Origin: Bradyrhizobium liaoningense
GTDB taxonomy: Bacteria; Pseudomonadota; Alphaproteobacteria; Rhizobiales; Xanthobacteraceae
Length of the DNA: 64,000 nt
NCBI RefSeq assembly: GCF_018130955.1
Contig: NZ_JAFCJM010000011.1
Coordinates: 1-64,000, forward strand
Direction of reading: 5' to 3'
The notes under the pieces are model-generated. The model ran no database searches. It saw only the letters and a list, made by a program, of their open reading frames with translations, and was not told the DNA's origin. This document shows positions 45,045-53,685 of the stretch, piece after piece. The position numbers were made by a program, and so were the translations under genes. How positions within the stretch are numbered: position 1 is the first letter of the stretch; every line of letters starts with the position of its first letter.

Positions 45045-45671
45045 TCAGAACCGCTTCGCCAGATCGGCGAGGCGGCGATGGGCGCTGTCACGCGCGGTGC
45101 GGATCGGCTCGGCCGGCCCAGCGGTCGGGCCGATCGGCACAAAACTGACGCTGCTGACGCCGATGAAGCGCAGCGCCTCGCGCAAGTATGGCGTCGCCAT
45201 GTCGATCCGGCCGCGGTTCATGCCGGTGGCAAAGTCGCTGCCGGAGGCGAGGATCACCAGCGTCGGGCGGTCCTTCAGCAGCGGAAGATAACCTTGCGCC
45301 GGATCGAACCGGAATGTGAGCCCGGGCTGAATGATGATGTCGAACCACTGCTTCAGCTTGTAGGGAATGCCAAAATTCCACATCGGCGTCGAGATCAGCA
45401 CGCGATCGGCCAGTGAGAAGCGCATCGCCATGCGCTCGGCTTCGGCAAACTGCGCGGCTTGCGGATCGCTGAAAGCCTGGCCCTTCATGCGGGCATACTT
45501 GGCCTCGACGATGGGGCCGACGAACTCTGGCATCCGCTCCCGCCAGAGATCCATGACGTCGATGTCCCAATCGGGACGGGCCTGGCGAAAGCCGTCAAGG
45601 AAGATGCGTGCGCCGGCGGTCGACTCGGAGTCGGAACGCGGCGAGCAGGAGAGGTGCAGGAGCTTTGGCAC
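45045..45671 (-). CDS. FMN-dependent NADH:quinone/azo reductase (AzoR-like)
   Basis: This encodes 208 residues from a GTG start. It has a flavodoxin-like fold: HLSCSPRSDSESTAGARIFLDGFR (FMN phosphate loop, about 7-30), TPMWNFGIPYKLKQWFDIIIQPGLTFRF (about 93-120, the conserved PMWNFxIPxxLKxxID block) and LVILASGSDF. AzoR-type enzymes reduce quinones, azo or nitro groups with NADH. It is the last gene of the long minus-strand operon, 6 nt after the SMP-30/isochorismatase gene, and could reduce a quinoid product of that pathway. The ribosome site is weak. Confidence 0.85.
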   Translation of the reverse strand: MPKLLHLSCSPRSDSESTAGARIFLDGFRQARPDWDIDVMDLWRERMPEFVGPIVEAKYARMKGQAFSDPQAAQFAEAERMAMRFSLADRVLISTPMWNFGIPYKLKQWFDIIIQPGLTFRFDPAQGYLPLLKDRPTLVILASGSDFATGMNRGRIDMATPYLREALRFIGVSSVSFVPIGPTAGPAEPIRTARDSAHRRLADLAKRF

Positions 45672-45677
45672 CGCGCA

Positions 45678-47258
45678 TCATCCCAGCGCCCGGATGACGG
45701 CATCCGCCCTGGTCACGACGGCGACGTTCTGCATGGCAAAGTTGATCGAGGCGTTGTGCCAGTCGGCATTCATGGTCGAGCAGCAGTCCTCCGGCACGAT
45801 CATGAAATAGCCCTTGTCGGCGCCGGTGCGCGCGGTGTGCTCGACCGACATGTTGGTCCAGGCACCGGTGTTGATGATCATGTCGCGGCCGGTGGCTTTC
45901 AGGATCGTTTCGAGCCGGGTGCCTTCCCAGGCGCTCATCCGCATCTTCTCGACCACGAAATCGCCGGGCCGCGGCTCGAGGCCGGACACCGGCGCCGCAC
46001 CCCAGCTTCCGCGCACCATGGCCTTGCTGTCGACAAGTCCCTCGAACAGGGGCGCGTTGAGGGTGACGCCGGGCGCGCCGGGCTCGACGACGAACCAGAC
46101 ATGGATGATGACGACGCCGCGGGCGCGCGCGGTTTCCGCCAGGCGCCGGACGTTCTCGACGACATGCTGCTGCTTCGCATGACCCGGCGCGCCGGAGTCG
46201 GAGAAGGCGCCACCGTCCATGATGACGTCGTTCTGGAGGTCTTGGATGATCATGGCGCAGCGCCGCGGGTCGAGCTGCATCTCGCCGTCGGCGAGGATCG
46301 GCGCTGCAGGCGCGGAAGTCGCGCTCGCACTTGCGCCGCCGCCGCTGCGCCTGCCACTCATGTAGGGTTCGTGGCGCGGGCCGACCTTGGTCTGGATCGC
46401 ATACACCGAATGCGTCGAGGTCAGATAGAGCGTGCGGAAATCCGGTCCGCCCCAGGCGAGGTTGGCGACGAGCTCGGGCACGCGCACCTTGCCGAGTAGT
46501 TCGGCCCGCGGCGAATAGACCCAGACGCCACCGGGCGCGGTGACCCAGACATTGCCGTGCTGGTCGCATTTCATGCCGTCGGGCAATCCCGGCTCGAGCT
46601 CCGAGCGGATGCGGCTAGCGAAAACGCGCGCGTTGGAGAGCGAGCCGTCGGCATTGACGTCGAAGACGCGGATCAGCGCCTGCACGGTGTCGTTGACGTA
46701 AAGCAGTTTTTCGTCGGGCGAGAAGCAGAGGCCGTTCGGCTGGTCGAACAAGGTGCGCTCGACCAAGAGCTTCGGCTCGCCGCCGGGGACGATCCGATAG
46801 ACACCCTGGAAGCCGAGCTGGCGCGGCCGCTCGACGCCGAAGACGGGCATGCGGCCATACCAGGGGTCCGAAAAATAGATCGCGCCTGAGGAGTGCACGC
46901 AGACGTCGTTGGGGCTGTTGAGCTCCTGGCCGCCAAAATGCGAGGCCAGGACCTCGCGGCGGCCGTCGGGCCGCTCACGGATCAGCGAGGACGTCGCGTG
47001 CTCGCAGACAATCAGATTGAGTTCGGCATCATAGGTCATGCCGTTGCATTTGTTCGAGGGGCGCCTGATCTCGACGACGCCGCGCCGCGCGTCCCAGCGC
47101 CGCCGCACGTCGCCCGGCATGTCCGAGAACAGCAGGTAATGATCGACCGGATGCCAGATCGGTCCCTCCGTAAAGTCGAATCCGGTGCCGACCTGCGCGA
47201 CTGGCGCATAGGGGTCGATCAGGTGTTCGAACTCACTTCTCAAGGTGACGTGGGTCAT
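45678..47258 (-). CDS. SMP-30/gluconolactonase--isochorismatase-like fusion
   Basis: This encodes 526 residues in two domains. Residues about 15-300 form an SMP-30/gluconolactonase beta-propeller with metal ligands in FTEGPIWHP (Glu), NSPNDVCVHSSG (Asn) and LPDGMKCDQHGN (Asp). After a Ser/Ala/Gly linker, residues about 325-526 form an isochorismatase-fold hydrolase with Asp in MIIQDLQND and Lys in VVEKMRMSAWEGT. The usual nucleophilic Cys position is Ser (WTNMSVEHTAR instead of TNxCVExTA), so ordinary amidase activity is doubtful; some isochorismatase-type members work without Cys. A lactonase coupled to a second hydrolysis in the operon's pathway is likely. GAGG precedes the ATG. Confidence 0.85.
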   Translation of the reverse strand: MTHVTLRSEFEHLIDPYAPVAQVGTGFDFTEGPIWHPVDHYLLFSDMPGDVRRRWDARRGVVEIRRPSNKCNGMTYDAELNLIVCEHATSSLIRERPDGRREVLASHFGGQELNSPNDVCVHSSGAIYFSDPWYGRMPVFGVERPRQLGFQGVYRIVPGGEPKLLVERTLFDQPNGLCFSPDEKLLYVNDTVQALIRVFDVNADGSLSNARVFASRIRSELEPGLPDGMKCDQHGNVWVTAPGGVWVYSPRAELLGKVRVPELVANLAWGGPDFRTLYLTSTHSVYAIQTKVGPRHEPYMSGRRSGGGASASATSAPAAPILADGEMQLDPRRCAMIIQDLQNDVIMDGGAFSDSGAPGHAKQQHVVENVRRLAETARARGVVIIHVWFVVEPGAPGVTLNAPLFEGLVDSKAMVRGSWGAAPVSGLEPRPGDFVVEKMRMSAWEGTRLETILKATGRDMIINTGAWTNMSVEHTARTGADKGYFMIVPEDCCSTMNADWHNASINFAMQNVAVVTRADAVIRALG

Positions 47259-47276
47259 CGGTCGATCCTCAACACA

Positions 47277-48125
47277 TCAGGCCGGAAACCAGTTGCGTGC
47301 GGGTAGGGATTGCACGATCGGTCCAGGGACCTGGTCGTGCAGGCGGCCAACGACCATGCCGCCTTCGATCTTGGCGGGCCGGTCGTGTACAGGCAGGAGG
47401 TAGCGCGAGTTGCTGAGCAGCTTCTTGATCGCCGCCTTCTCGGCGCGCTTGGTGGTGCCGTGGTTGCCGGTGGTCCGCGGCTCCCAGTCGTGGATTTCGT
47501 TGAACGGCGTCACGATCTGGTCGTTGAAATCGTAGATCACGTCGCCGCAGATCGTGGCGATGCCGTCGGCGGTCTCGACGATGATGTTCATCGATCCCTC
47601 GGTATGGGCGTTGGCGGCATCGCAATAGACGCCAGGCATCAGCTCGATGGGGCCGGTGATTTCGAGGTCGAGGAAGCGCAGCGCGCTCTTGGTGTGCAGG
47701 CGGTCGATCAGATGCTTGATGTCGGGCGCCGGATATTGTGGGTGCATCAGGCCGGATACCGAATATTCGAGCTCCCTGCGGTTGAGAACGACAGTTGTGT
47801 TCATCGGGAACAGGTCGTCCTTGCCAGCGTGGTCGATGTGGAGATGGGTGTGGCAGACGAAGCGGACGTCGCCCATGCGCACGCCGTGCCGCGCAAGCTG
47901 GTTCTCGATCATGTTCTCATGGTATTGCAGGCCCCGCATGCCCAGCGTTTCCATGATCTGGTTGGAGCGATAGCCGGTATCGACCACGACGGGATATTTG
48001 CCGCCGAGGATGAGGAAGCCGAGGGTCAGGACGCGGCGGGTCCGGCCGCAATCGCGGCCGAGCACCAGAAAGCTCGATTCCAGTTCGATATCTCCGTAGT
48101 CCAGGATCTTGATCTCCAGCGCCAT
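47277..48125 (-). CDS. MBL-fold metallo-hydrolase (lactonase-like)
   Basis: This encodes 282 residues from ATG 48125, with GGAGGG and AAAGGA upstream; a longer frame is unlikely. It is a metallo-beta-lactamase fold with HTHLHIDHAGKDD (about 92-104), a distal His in ANAHTEGSMNII (about 190), GDVIYDF Asp and a final VHDRPAK His, all needed for a di-zinc site. Sequence character is like the N-acyl-homoserine-lactonase group, which opens lactone rings. In this operon a catabolic lactonase is more probable than quorum quenching. It lies 18 nt upstream of the SMP-30 fusion. Confidence 0.85.
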   Translation of the reverse strand: MALEIKILDYGDIELESSFLVLGRDCGRTRRVLTLGFLILGGKYPVVVDTGYRSNQIMETLGMRGLQYHENMIENQLARHGVRMGDVRFVCHTHLHIDHAGKDDLFPMNTTVVLNRRELEYSVSGLMHPQYPAPDIKHLIDRLHTKSALRFLDLEITGPIELMPGVYCDAANAHTEGSMNIIVETADGIATICGDVIYDFNDQIVTPFNEIHDWEPRTTGNHGTTKRAEKAAIKKLLSNSRYLLPVHDRPAKIEGGMVVGRLHDQVPGPIVQSLPARNWFPA

Positions 48126-48162
48126 TCCTTTGCCCTCCCTGTCCGTGTCCTGTTGGTTGCGC

Positions 48163-49053
48163 CTATGGTCCAAGCCGATAGACGCGCGTCGCAGTTGTCC
48201 TGAAGATGGCCTCGCGCTGGGCTTCGCTGAGCGAAGCCGCCGCGGCGCGGAACGCGTCCACCAGCTCGCGGGAGCTGGTCCACAATTTCTCGATCGGGAA
48301 GTTCGAGCCGAACAGGCAACGCTCGGCGCCGAAGAGCGCGACAGTGTCGGTGATGACTTCAGCGATATGAGCGGGGTCGTTGCGGTGGATGAAGGTGCCG
48401 AGTCCGGAAAGCTTTGAATAGACGTTGGGACATGAAGCGAGCTGCGCCATGCGGGCGCGCCAGGCGGCGCGGCCGGCCGGTGAGAGATCTTCCAGCATGC
48501 CCGCGTGCTGAAGGATGAACGTCACGTTGGGGCAGGACTCGGCGAGATGCGCGGCGTCCGGCATCTGCGACGTGAACACCTGGAGATCAAAGCTCCAGCC
48601 ATAGTCGGCAAGCCGCGCGACGTTGCGGCGGATTGTGGGATCGACGCAGAGATCGGGCCGAGCAGCAAAGCGATAGAGCGAGTTCTCGTGCCAGTGCAAC
48701 TGCATGCGCACGCCGCGCACCAGCGGATAGCGCCTGAGCCGGTCGAGTTGTGGGCGCACGTCGTCGACCGCGAAATTGGCATAGGCGACGATCGCATGTG
48801 GCCAGCCGTTTTCGTCGGCAGTCCGCTGCACCCACGCTGCCTCGTCCTCAAAACGGTCATTGGCCCAGTTGGTCTGGACATAGACCGAGCGGGTGACGCC
48901 GGTACCCTTGAGATCGGCGAGATACTCCTTGATCGGATAGTCGCGCCGGATCGCTTCGTAAGGGCCAAAAATGCGCGGCTGCATCGGTCCGACCAGCCAG
49001 GGCAGATCCGCCTGCCGCCAGATATGATGATGGCCGTCGACGATATCGGTCAC
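48163..49053 (-). CDS. Amidohydrolase-superfamily lactonase/hydrolase
   Basis: This encodes 296 residues from a GTG at 49053, which has AGGAG 6 nt upstream and overlaps the upstream CoxE-like stop by 4 nt (GTGA). It is a TIM-barrel amidohydrolase of the PDC-lactonase / L-fuconolactonase type: DGHHHIWRQADLPWL at the N-terminus (metal-binding HxH), FDLQVFTSQMPD (about 160), FILQHAGML (about 185) and CLFGSNFPIEKL with the catalytic Asp position occupied by Asn (SNFP; the usual form is SDWP/SNFP in this subgroup). It likely hydrolyses a cyclic ester or amide in the operon's pathway. Confidence 0.85.
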   Translation of the reverse strand: MTDIVDGHHHIWRQADLPWLVGPMQPRIFGPYEAIRRDYPIKEYLADLKGTGVTRSVYVQTNWANDRFEDEAAWVQRTADENGWPHAIVAYANFAVDDVRPQLDRLRRYPLVRGVRMQLHWHENSLYRFAARPDLCVDPTIRRNVARLADYGWSFDLQVFTSQMPDAAHLAESCPNVTFILQHAGMLEDLSPAGRAAWRARMAQLASCPNVYSKLSGLGTFIHRNDPAHIAEVITDTVALFGAERCLFGSNFPIEKLWTSSRELVDAFRAAAASLSEAQREAIFRTTATRVYRLGP

Positions 49054-50171
49054 GCCGCTCTCCTTCGTCCGAGCGCCAGCACATGCGCCACGATCGACGC
49101 GCTCGACCCGCCGTCCACGAGATCGTCGACGAAGCGCTCGATCGCGACGAGCGCTTCGGTCTGCGGGCGGAAGCCGGGACCCGTCGCGAGCGGCGTCAGC
49201 CAGCTCACGCGCCACGCCCGCCGCGATAATTTTGCGACCGCGTCGCGCAGGGCATCCGGTTCGCCGCGCTCGAGACCGTCGGAGATCACGACGACGGCCG
49301 CGCCCCGCGCGTAGCCGCCGAACCGCGGCACGGCGAGGAACGCCTGCAGCGCGTCGCCGATCCGCGTGCCGCCGTCCCAGTCGCTGACGAGATGGGCCGC
49401 TGCATTCAGCGCCTGTTCGCGACGTTTCAACCGCAAGGGGCGGGTCACCCGGGTGAGCCGCGTGCCGAAGGTAAAAACCTCGACATTGGGCGCCGCCTGC
49501 ACCAGCGCGTGCGCGAGCTTCATGTTCTCTTCGGTGCGGCTCTTCATCGAGCCGGAGACGTCCATCAGCAACAGGATCTTGCGCGGGCGCTGCCGCCGCT
49601 TCAGGTGGCCGAGCCGCAAAATCTCGCCATCGTTGCGCACGGTGTCGCGCAGGGTGCGGCGCAGGTCGGCAAAGGGACCGCGGCGTGTGCGCATGCGTCG
49701 GTGGCCGCGCCGTTTCGGGAGGCGTCGCGGTGCCTCACGGGTCAGGCGGCGCAAGGCATCGGTGGTCGACGTGACCGCGAAGCGGCGCTCGACCAGGGCT
49801 TCGGTGCGGGTGGCGGTGAGGCCGGATTCGTTGGCGTCGTCGGTGAGCAGGGGCTCTTCGTCGCCGCGGCCTTCCTCCTGGAGCCGGACGGTCTCGTCGT
49901 CCTCGCCCTCGTCGGCGCGCTCGAGTGCCTCGCTGCCGCGGAAATGGAGATCGAACAGGCGGTCGAAGGTCGCCCGGCGCTCCGGCGGCGGGGCCAGCGT
50001 TGCGAGGGCAGCCTGCCTGATGTCATTGAGGTCGCGCGGGCCGAGCAGGTCGATGGCGGACAGGAACGCGGTGGTCTGCTCGGGCGCAACGGCAAATCCG
50101 TTGGCGCGCAGCAGGGCGACGAAGTCGACGAAGACGCGCGCGGCGCGCGGTAACCTTGGCTCGGTGCTCAT
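49050..50171 (-). CDS. CoxE-like von Willebrand A domain protein
   Basis: This encodes 373 residues. The N-terminal half (about 1-180) is helical and charged; the C-terminal VWA domain (about 190-360) has the MIDAS motif LLLMDVSGSMKSRTEEN (DxSxS) and VVISDGLERGEPDAL. CoxE proteins work with the MoxR-type ATPase CoxD to mature the Mo/Cu or Mo centre of molybdenum hydroxylases. Its start overlaps the CoxD-like stop by 4 nt. Presence of this pair argues that the split Mo hydroxylase upstream needs post-translational processing. Confidence 0.9.
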   Translation of the reverse strand: MSTEPRLPRAARVFVDFVALLRANGFAVAPEQTTAFLSAIDLLGPRDLNDIRQAALATLAPPPERRATFDRLFDLHFRGSEALERADEGEDDETVRLQEEGRGDEEPLLTDDANESGLTATRTEALVERRFAVTSTTDALRRLTREAPRRLPKRRGHRRMRTRRGPFADLRRTLRDTVRNDGEILRLGHLKRRQRPRKILLLMDVSGSMKSRTEENMKLAHALVQAAPNVEVFTFGTRLTRVTRPLRLKRREQALNAAAHLVSDWDGGTRIGDALQAFLAVPRFGGYARGAAVVVISDGLERGEPDALRDAVAKLSRRAWRVSWLTPLATGPGFRPQTEALVAIERFVDDLVDGGSSASIVAHVLALGRRRAA

Positions 50172-51049
50172 GCGGCCGCCTCCGCAAGTATGGTGTCGAG
50201 CCGGGGCGAGATGAAATGCAGATCCTCCTCGTCCTTGAGCGCGACCCCGATCGAGCGCCTGAACGCATCCGGCCAGCGGGCGCCGCCCTTGTGCAGGAGC
50301 GTCGCGGCCTCGGCCCAGTCGACGGCCTCCGCAATCCCGGGCGCCTTGCTGAGCGGCTCGCGGCGCAGCTTTTCGACGGCGGCGACCACGGCACGTGCCG
50401 TGGATTCCGCGACGCTCGAAGCCCGCATCATGATGATGCGCGCCTCGCGCTCGGCGGTGGGATAGTCGATCCAGTGATAGACGCAGCGCCGCCGCAACGC
50501 CTCATGCAGGTCACGTGTCCGGTTCGAGGTGAGCACCACGACCGGCCGCTCAGCGGCGCGGACCGTTCCGCGTTCCGGAATCGAGATCTGAAAGTCGGAC
50601 AAAAATTCGAGCAGGAAGGCTTCGAACTCCTGGTCGGCACGGTCGATTTCGTCGATCAGCAGCACGGTCGAGTCGGGCGCGCGCAGTGCTGCGAGCATGG
50701 GACGTTCGATCAGGAACGACTCGCCATAGATGTCGATGCTCTCGTCGCCGGCCTGGCGGATCGCGAGCATCTGGCGCGGGTAGTTCCACTCGTAGAGCGC
50801 GGCGGAGGCGTCGATGCCCTCGTAGCATTGCAGGCGGATCAGCCGGCGGCCGAGCACGGCGGCAATGGCCTTGGCGGCCTCGGTCTTGCCGACGCCCGGC
50901 GCGCCCTCGAGCAACAGCGGCTTGCCGAGCGCGAGACCGAGATAGGCCGCGGTCGCAAGCCCTTCGTCGGCGAGGTAATAGGCCGCGCGCAGCGCCTTCT
51001 CCAGCGCCTCCGGGCTGTCGATGCCGACGATGTTGCTGCGAACCGCCAC
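50168..51049 (-). CDS. CoxD-like MoxR-family AAA+ ATPase
   Basis: This encodes 293 residues with Walker A LLLEGAPGVGKTEAAKAIA (about 46-64), Walker B VLLIDEIDRADQEFEAFLLE (about 127) and sensor block PVVVLTSNRTRDLHEALRRRC (about 166-186) with Arg finger. MoxR AAA+ proteins partner VWA proteins as metal-insertion chaperones; CoxD is required for the CO dehydrogenase metal cluster. It follows the Mo hydroxylase large-subunit genes by 9 nt and overlaps the CoxE-like gene, an arrangement found in cox-type operons. Confidence 0.92.
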   Translation of the reverse strand: MAVRSNIVGIDSPEALEKALRAAYYLADEGLATAAYLGLALGKPLLLEGAPGVGKTEAAKAIAAVLGRRLIRLQCYEGIDASAALYEWNYPRQMLAIRQAGDESIDIYGESFLIERPMLAALRAPDSTVLLIDEIDRADQEFEAFLLEFLSDFQISIPERGTVRAAERPVVVLTSNRTRDLHEALRRRCVYHWIDYPTAEREARIIMMRASSVAESTARAVVAAVEKLRREPLSKAPGIAEAVDWAEAATLLHKGGARWPDAFRRSIGVALKDEEDLHFISPRLDTILAEAAA

Positions 51050-51058
51050 GAATATCCT

Positions 51059-52081
51059 CTAACGTCGTGCCTGCGGCCGCGCGCCGCCCTGGGCTTTGAT
51101 CGCGCGCAAGACTCTCTCTGGCGTGATCGGCAGTTCGTCGATGCGCACGCCGACCGCGTTGAAGATCGCGTTGGCGACGGCCGGCAGCACCGGATTGGCG
51201 CACATCTCGCCCGGCCCCTTTGCGCCGAATGGACCGTCAGGAGCAGGGCGCTCCAGCACCGCAATGTCGTGCGGGCAGATGTCACCGGGGCCAGGCATCA
51301 GATATTCGACGAAGTCGCGGGGGCCGTGCACCGGATCGGGATAGTAGGGCTCCGGAGTCTCATAAAGAGCGTGGCTGATGCCCATCCAGGCGCCACCGAC
51401 GAGCTGTTGCTCGACAAGGCGCGGGTTGAGCGCGCGGCCGAGCTCATAGGCGGAATCCATCCGCACCATTTCGACCTCGCCGGTCTCGTCGTCGACCTCA
51501 ACCTCGGCCACGAGACAGGCATGCGCGTAGCAGGTCGCTGGCGACATCTCGCCGGTCTCGGGGTCGACGTTGGAGAGCGGCACCAGAAAGATGCCGCGAC
51601 CGGAGATGGTCTTGCCCTGCTTGAACTGGGCGGCGATGGCGACGTCCTTGGTCGAGATCGAGCGATGCGGTGCACCCTTGACGTGGATGTTGCCGCGTCC
51701 GTCTGTTTCGAGATCGGCGGCGTTGACTTCCAGCTCCTCCGCGGCGGCCTCCATCATCACCCCGCGCGCCTCGCGGGCCGCGGCCATCACGGCATTGCCG
51801 ACGCGATGGGTGCCGCGCGAGGCAAAGGAGCCCATGCAGTGCGGGCCGGTGTCGGAGTCTGCTGTGTCGACATAGACGTCCTCGACCGGCACGCCGAGCG
51901 TTTCCGCGCAGATCTGCCGCGTCACCGATTTCATGCCCTGGCCGAGGTCGATCGACGACAGCGCCACCGTGAACTTGCCGCTGGGATTGGAATGCACCAG
52001 CGCCTGGCTCGGATCGCCGCCGAGATTCATGCCGATGGGGTAGTTGATCGACGCCATGCCGCGTCCGCGATGCCGGGTCAT
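51059..52081 (-). CDS. Molybdenum hydroxylase large subunit, C-terminal half (separate gene)
   Basis: This encodes 340 residues from ATG 52081, with AGGAG 8 nt upstream. It begins RGRGMASINYPIGMNLGGDPSQA and covers the second molybdopterin-binding domain: SSIDLGQGMKSVTRQICAETLGV (the cofactor-binding VDxGQGxxT/Q region, about 42-60) and the catalytic Glu in GAKGPGEMCANPVLPAVANAI (about 290-310). It corresponds to the last 330 residues of xanthine-dehydrogenase-family large subunits. The N-terminal half is the preceding gene, in another frame, whose stop lies 1 nt before this ATG. The two proteins must assemble to make the active site. Confidence 0.88.
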   Translation of the reverse strand: MTRHRGRGMASINYPIGMNLGGDPSQALVHSNPSGKFTVALSSIDLGQGMKSVTRQICAETLGVPVEDVYVDTADSDTGPHCMGSFASRGTHRVGNAVMAAAREARGVMMEAAAEELEVNAADLETDGRGNIHVKGAPHRSISTKDVAIAAQFKQGKTISGRGIFLVPLSNVDPETGEMSPATCYAHACLVAEVEVDDETGEVEMVRMDSAYELGRALNPRLVEQQLVGGAWMGISHALYETPEPYYPDPVHGPRDFVEYLMPGPGDICPHDIAVLERPAPDGPFGAKGPGEMCANPVLPAVANAIFNAVGVRIDELPITPERVLRAIKAQGGARPQARR

Positions 52082-52082
52082 G

Positions 52083-53675
52083 TCAGCGTCTCCTTGTACC
52101 GAACACCGACGAGAAGCGGGTGGCGCCATGCGAGGGGGCGGACGGCCGCGGCGGTGGAGGCGGCGGTGCCGGTGGAGGCGGCTCGCGCGGCGGTTCTCGC
52201 GTCACATTCACCGGTGCGCGGTCGTAGGTCGTCCGCTGTTGCGCAGGTGTGGTCGGCCGTGCCCGCGCATCGGTCGGAATCGGCGGAATGACGGCGCGGC
52301 TGCCGCCGCCGTCCTTGCGCGAGGAGGCGCGGCGGAACTCGTCGCGGATCGGCCATTTGGCTTTTTCGGCCGCGACCTGCACGCATTCGATCAGCGCGGT
52401 GTTCTTGGCCTCGCGCCGATGCGCCTTCATGTCGCCGTCGCGATAGGCGTTGAGGATGCGGAACTCCATCGGGTCCATTCCGACGAGGTTGGCGAGCTTG
52501 TCCATCTGGCATTCGATCGCAAAATCCATCGCGGTGACGCCGAAGCCGCGCATCGCGGTCGCGGGCGTGCGGTTGGTGAAGACGCAATAGACGTCGCCAT
52601 AGACGTTGGGGATGGTGTAGGGGCCCGGCAGGTGTGCCGCGCATTTCACGGCGGCGTAGCTCGACAGCCGCGTATAGGCGCCACTGTCAAAGTAGGCGCG
52701 GATCTTGCGCGCGACGATGCGGCCATCGCGCATCACGCCGTCCTTGATGTAGATGCGCTCGGCGCCGCGCGGCGGACCGTATTGCATCTCCTCCTCGCGC
52801 CCGAACACATAGCGCACGGGCCGCCCGGTCAACATCGCGCCCAAAATGGCGAGCGGTTCGGTCAGCGTGTCCACCTTGCCGCCAAAGCCGCCGCCAACAG
52901 TGCCGCCGATGAAGTGGAAGGTGTTGGACGGTACGTCCAAGATCTTGGCGCAGGTGTCGACCGAGAAGAACAGCGCCTGCGTCGAGGTATAGACGACGTA
53001 GCGGCCATTAGTATCCGGGGCGGCAATCGCGCCGTTGGTCTCGGTCGGCGCGTGCTCGATGGGCGACATCTGATAGCGCTGCTCGAGCACGTGGTCGGCT
53101 GTGGCCAGCGCCGCGTCGGCATCGCCAAAGCGCAGCCGCTGGTGATCGTAGGCCTCGTGATAGATGAAGGCGTTCTTCGGGTATGTCTCGTTGACGACGG
53201 GCGCGCCGGGCTTGAGGGCGTCCTCGACGTCGAACACGGTCGGCAGCGGCTCGTAGTCGATCCGCACTTTTGCGATCGCCTCAAACGCCTCGCGCTCGCT
53301 GTCGGCGACGATGGCGAGGATCGGCTCGCCCTTGTAGCGGACCTTGTCCACCGCCAGCGACGGCTCGTCGTCCTTGCCGAAGTTGATCAGGCTGAGCAGC
53401 GTATTGAGATTGACCGGCACGTCGGCGCCGCGGATGATTTTGCGCACGCCGACCGAGCGTTCGGCTTCCGTGGTGTCGATGCGGCGGAGCCGCGCATGCG
53501 CATGCGTGGACCGAACCACCTTCAGATGCAGCATGCCCTGGAGCTTGTGGTCGTTAAAGTAGCTCGACGTGCCCGTGATGTGGCCGAGCATATCCTGGCG
53601 CTGCGTGCCCTTGCCGATCTCCTTGAGGTTATCGTCGCGCTCGTCGGCGAAAATGTCCTTGCGCAATTCCAGCAT
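52083..53675 (-). CDS. Molybdenum hydroxylase large subunit, N-terminal half with Pro-rich tail
   Basis: This encodes 530 residues from ATG 53675, with AAGGA upstream. It contains the aldehyde oxidase/xanthine dehydrogenase a/b hammerhead (about 20-130) and the first Mo-cofactor domain (about 150-450) with the GTVGGGFGGKVD and TNRTPATAMRGFG motifs. After EFRRASS (about 455) come about 75 residues with no counterpart in the family, rich in Pro and Arg (REPPREPPPPAPPPPPPRP), ending in TGA at 52083-52085. The active-site loop is AMRGFG, not the AYxCSFR of form I CO dehydrogenase, so CO oxidation is unlikely. It probably hydroxylates a heterocycle or aldehyde. Confidence 0.88.
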   Translation of the reverse strand: MLELRKDIFADERDDNLKEIGKGTQRQDMLGHITGTSSYFNDHKLQGMLHLKVVRSTHAHARLRRIDTTEAERSVGVRKIIRGADVPVNLNTLLSLINFGKDDEPSLAVDKVRYKGEPILAIVADSEREAFEAIAKVRIDYEPLPTVFDVEDALKPGAPVVNETYPKNAFIYHEAYDHQRLRFGDADAALATADHVLEQRYQMSPIEHAPTETNGAIAAPDTNGRYVVYTSTQALFFSVDTCAKILDVPSNTFHFIGGTVGGGFGGKVDTLTEPLAILGAMLTGRPVRYVFGREEEMQYGPPRGAERIYIKDGVMRDGRIVARKIRAYFDSGAYTRLSSYAAVKCAAHLPGPYTIPNVYGDVYCVFTNRTPATAMRGFGVTAMDFAIECQMDKLANLVGMDPMEFRILNAYRDGDMKAHRREAKNTALIECVQVAAEKAKWPIRDEFRRASSRKDGGGSRAVIPPIPTDARARPTTPAQQRTTYDRAPVNVTREPPREPPPPAPPPPPPRPSAPSHGATRFSSVFGTRRR

Positions 53676-53685
53676 GACGGGGTCC

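Noticed and set aside
47277..48125. Quorum-quenching acyl-homoserine lactonase
   Set aside because: The metal motif fits the family, but position inside a catabolic operon and lack of quorum-sensing genes make a pathway lactonase more likely.
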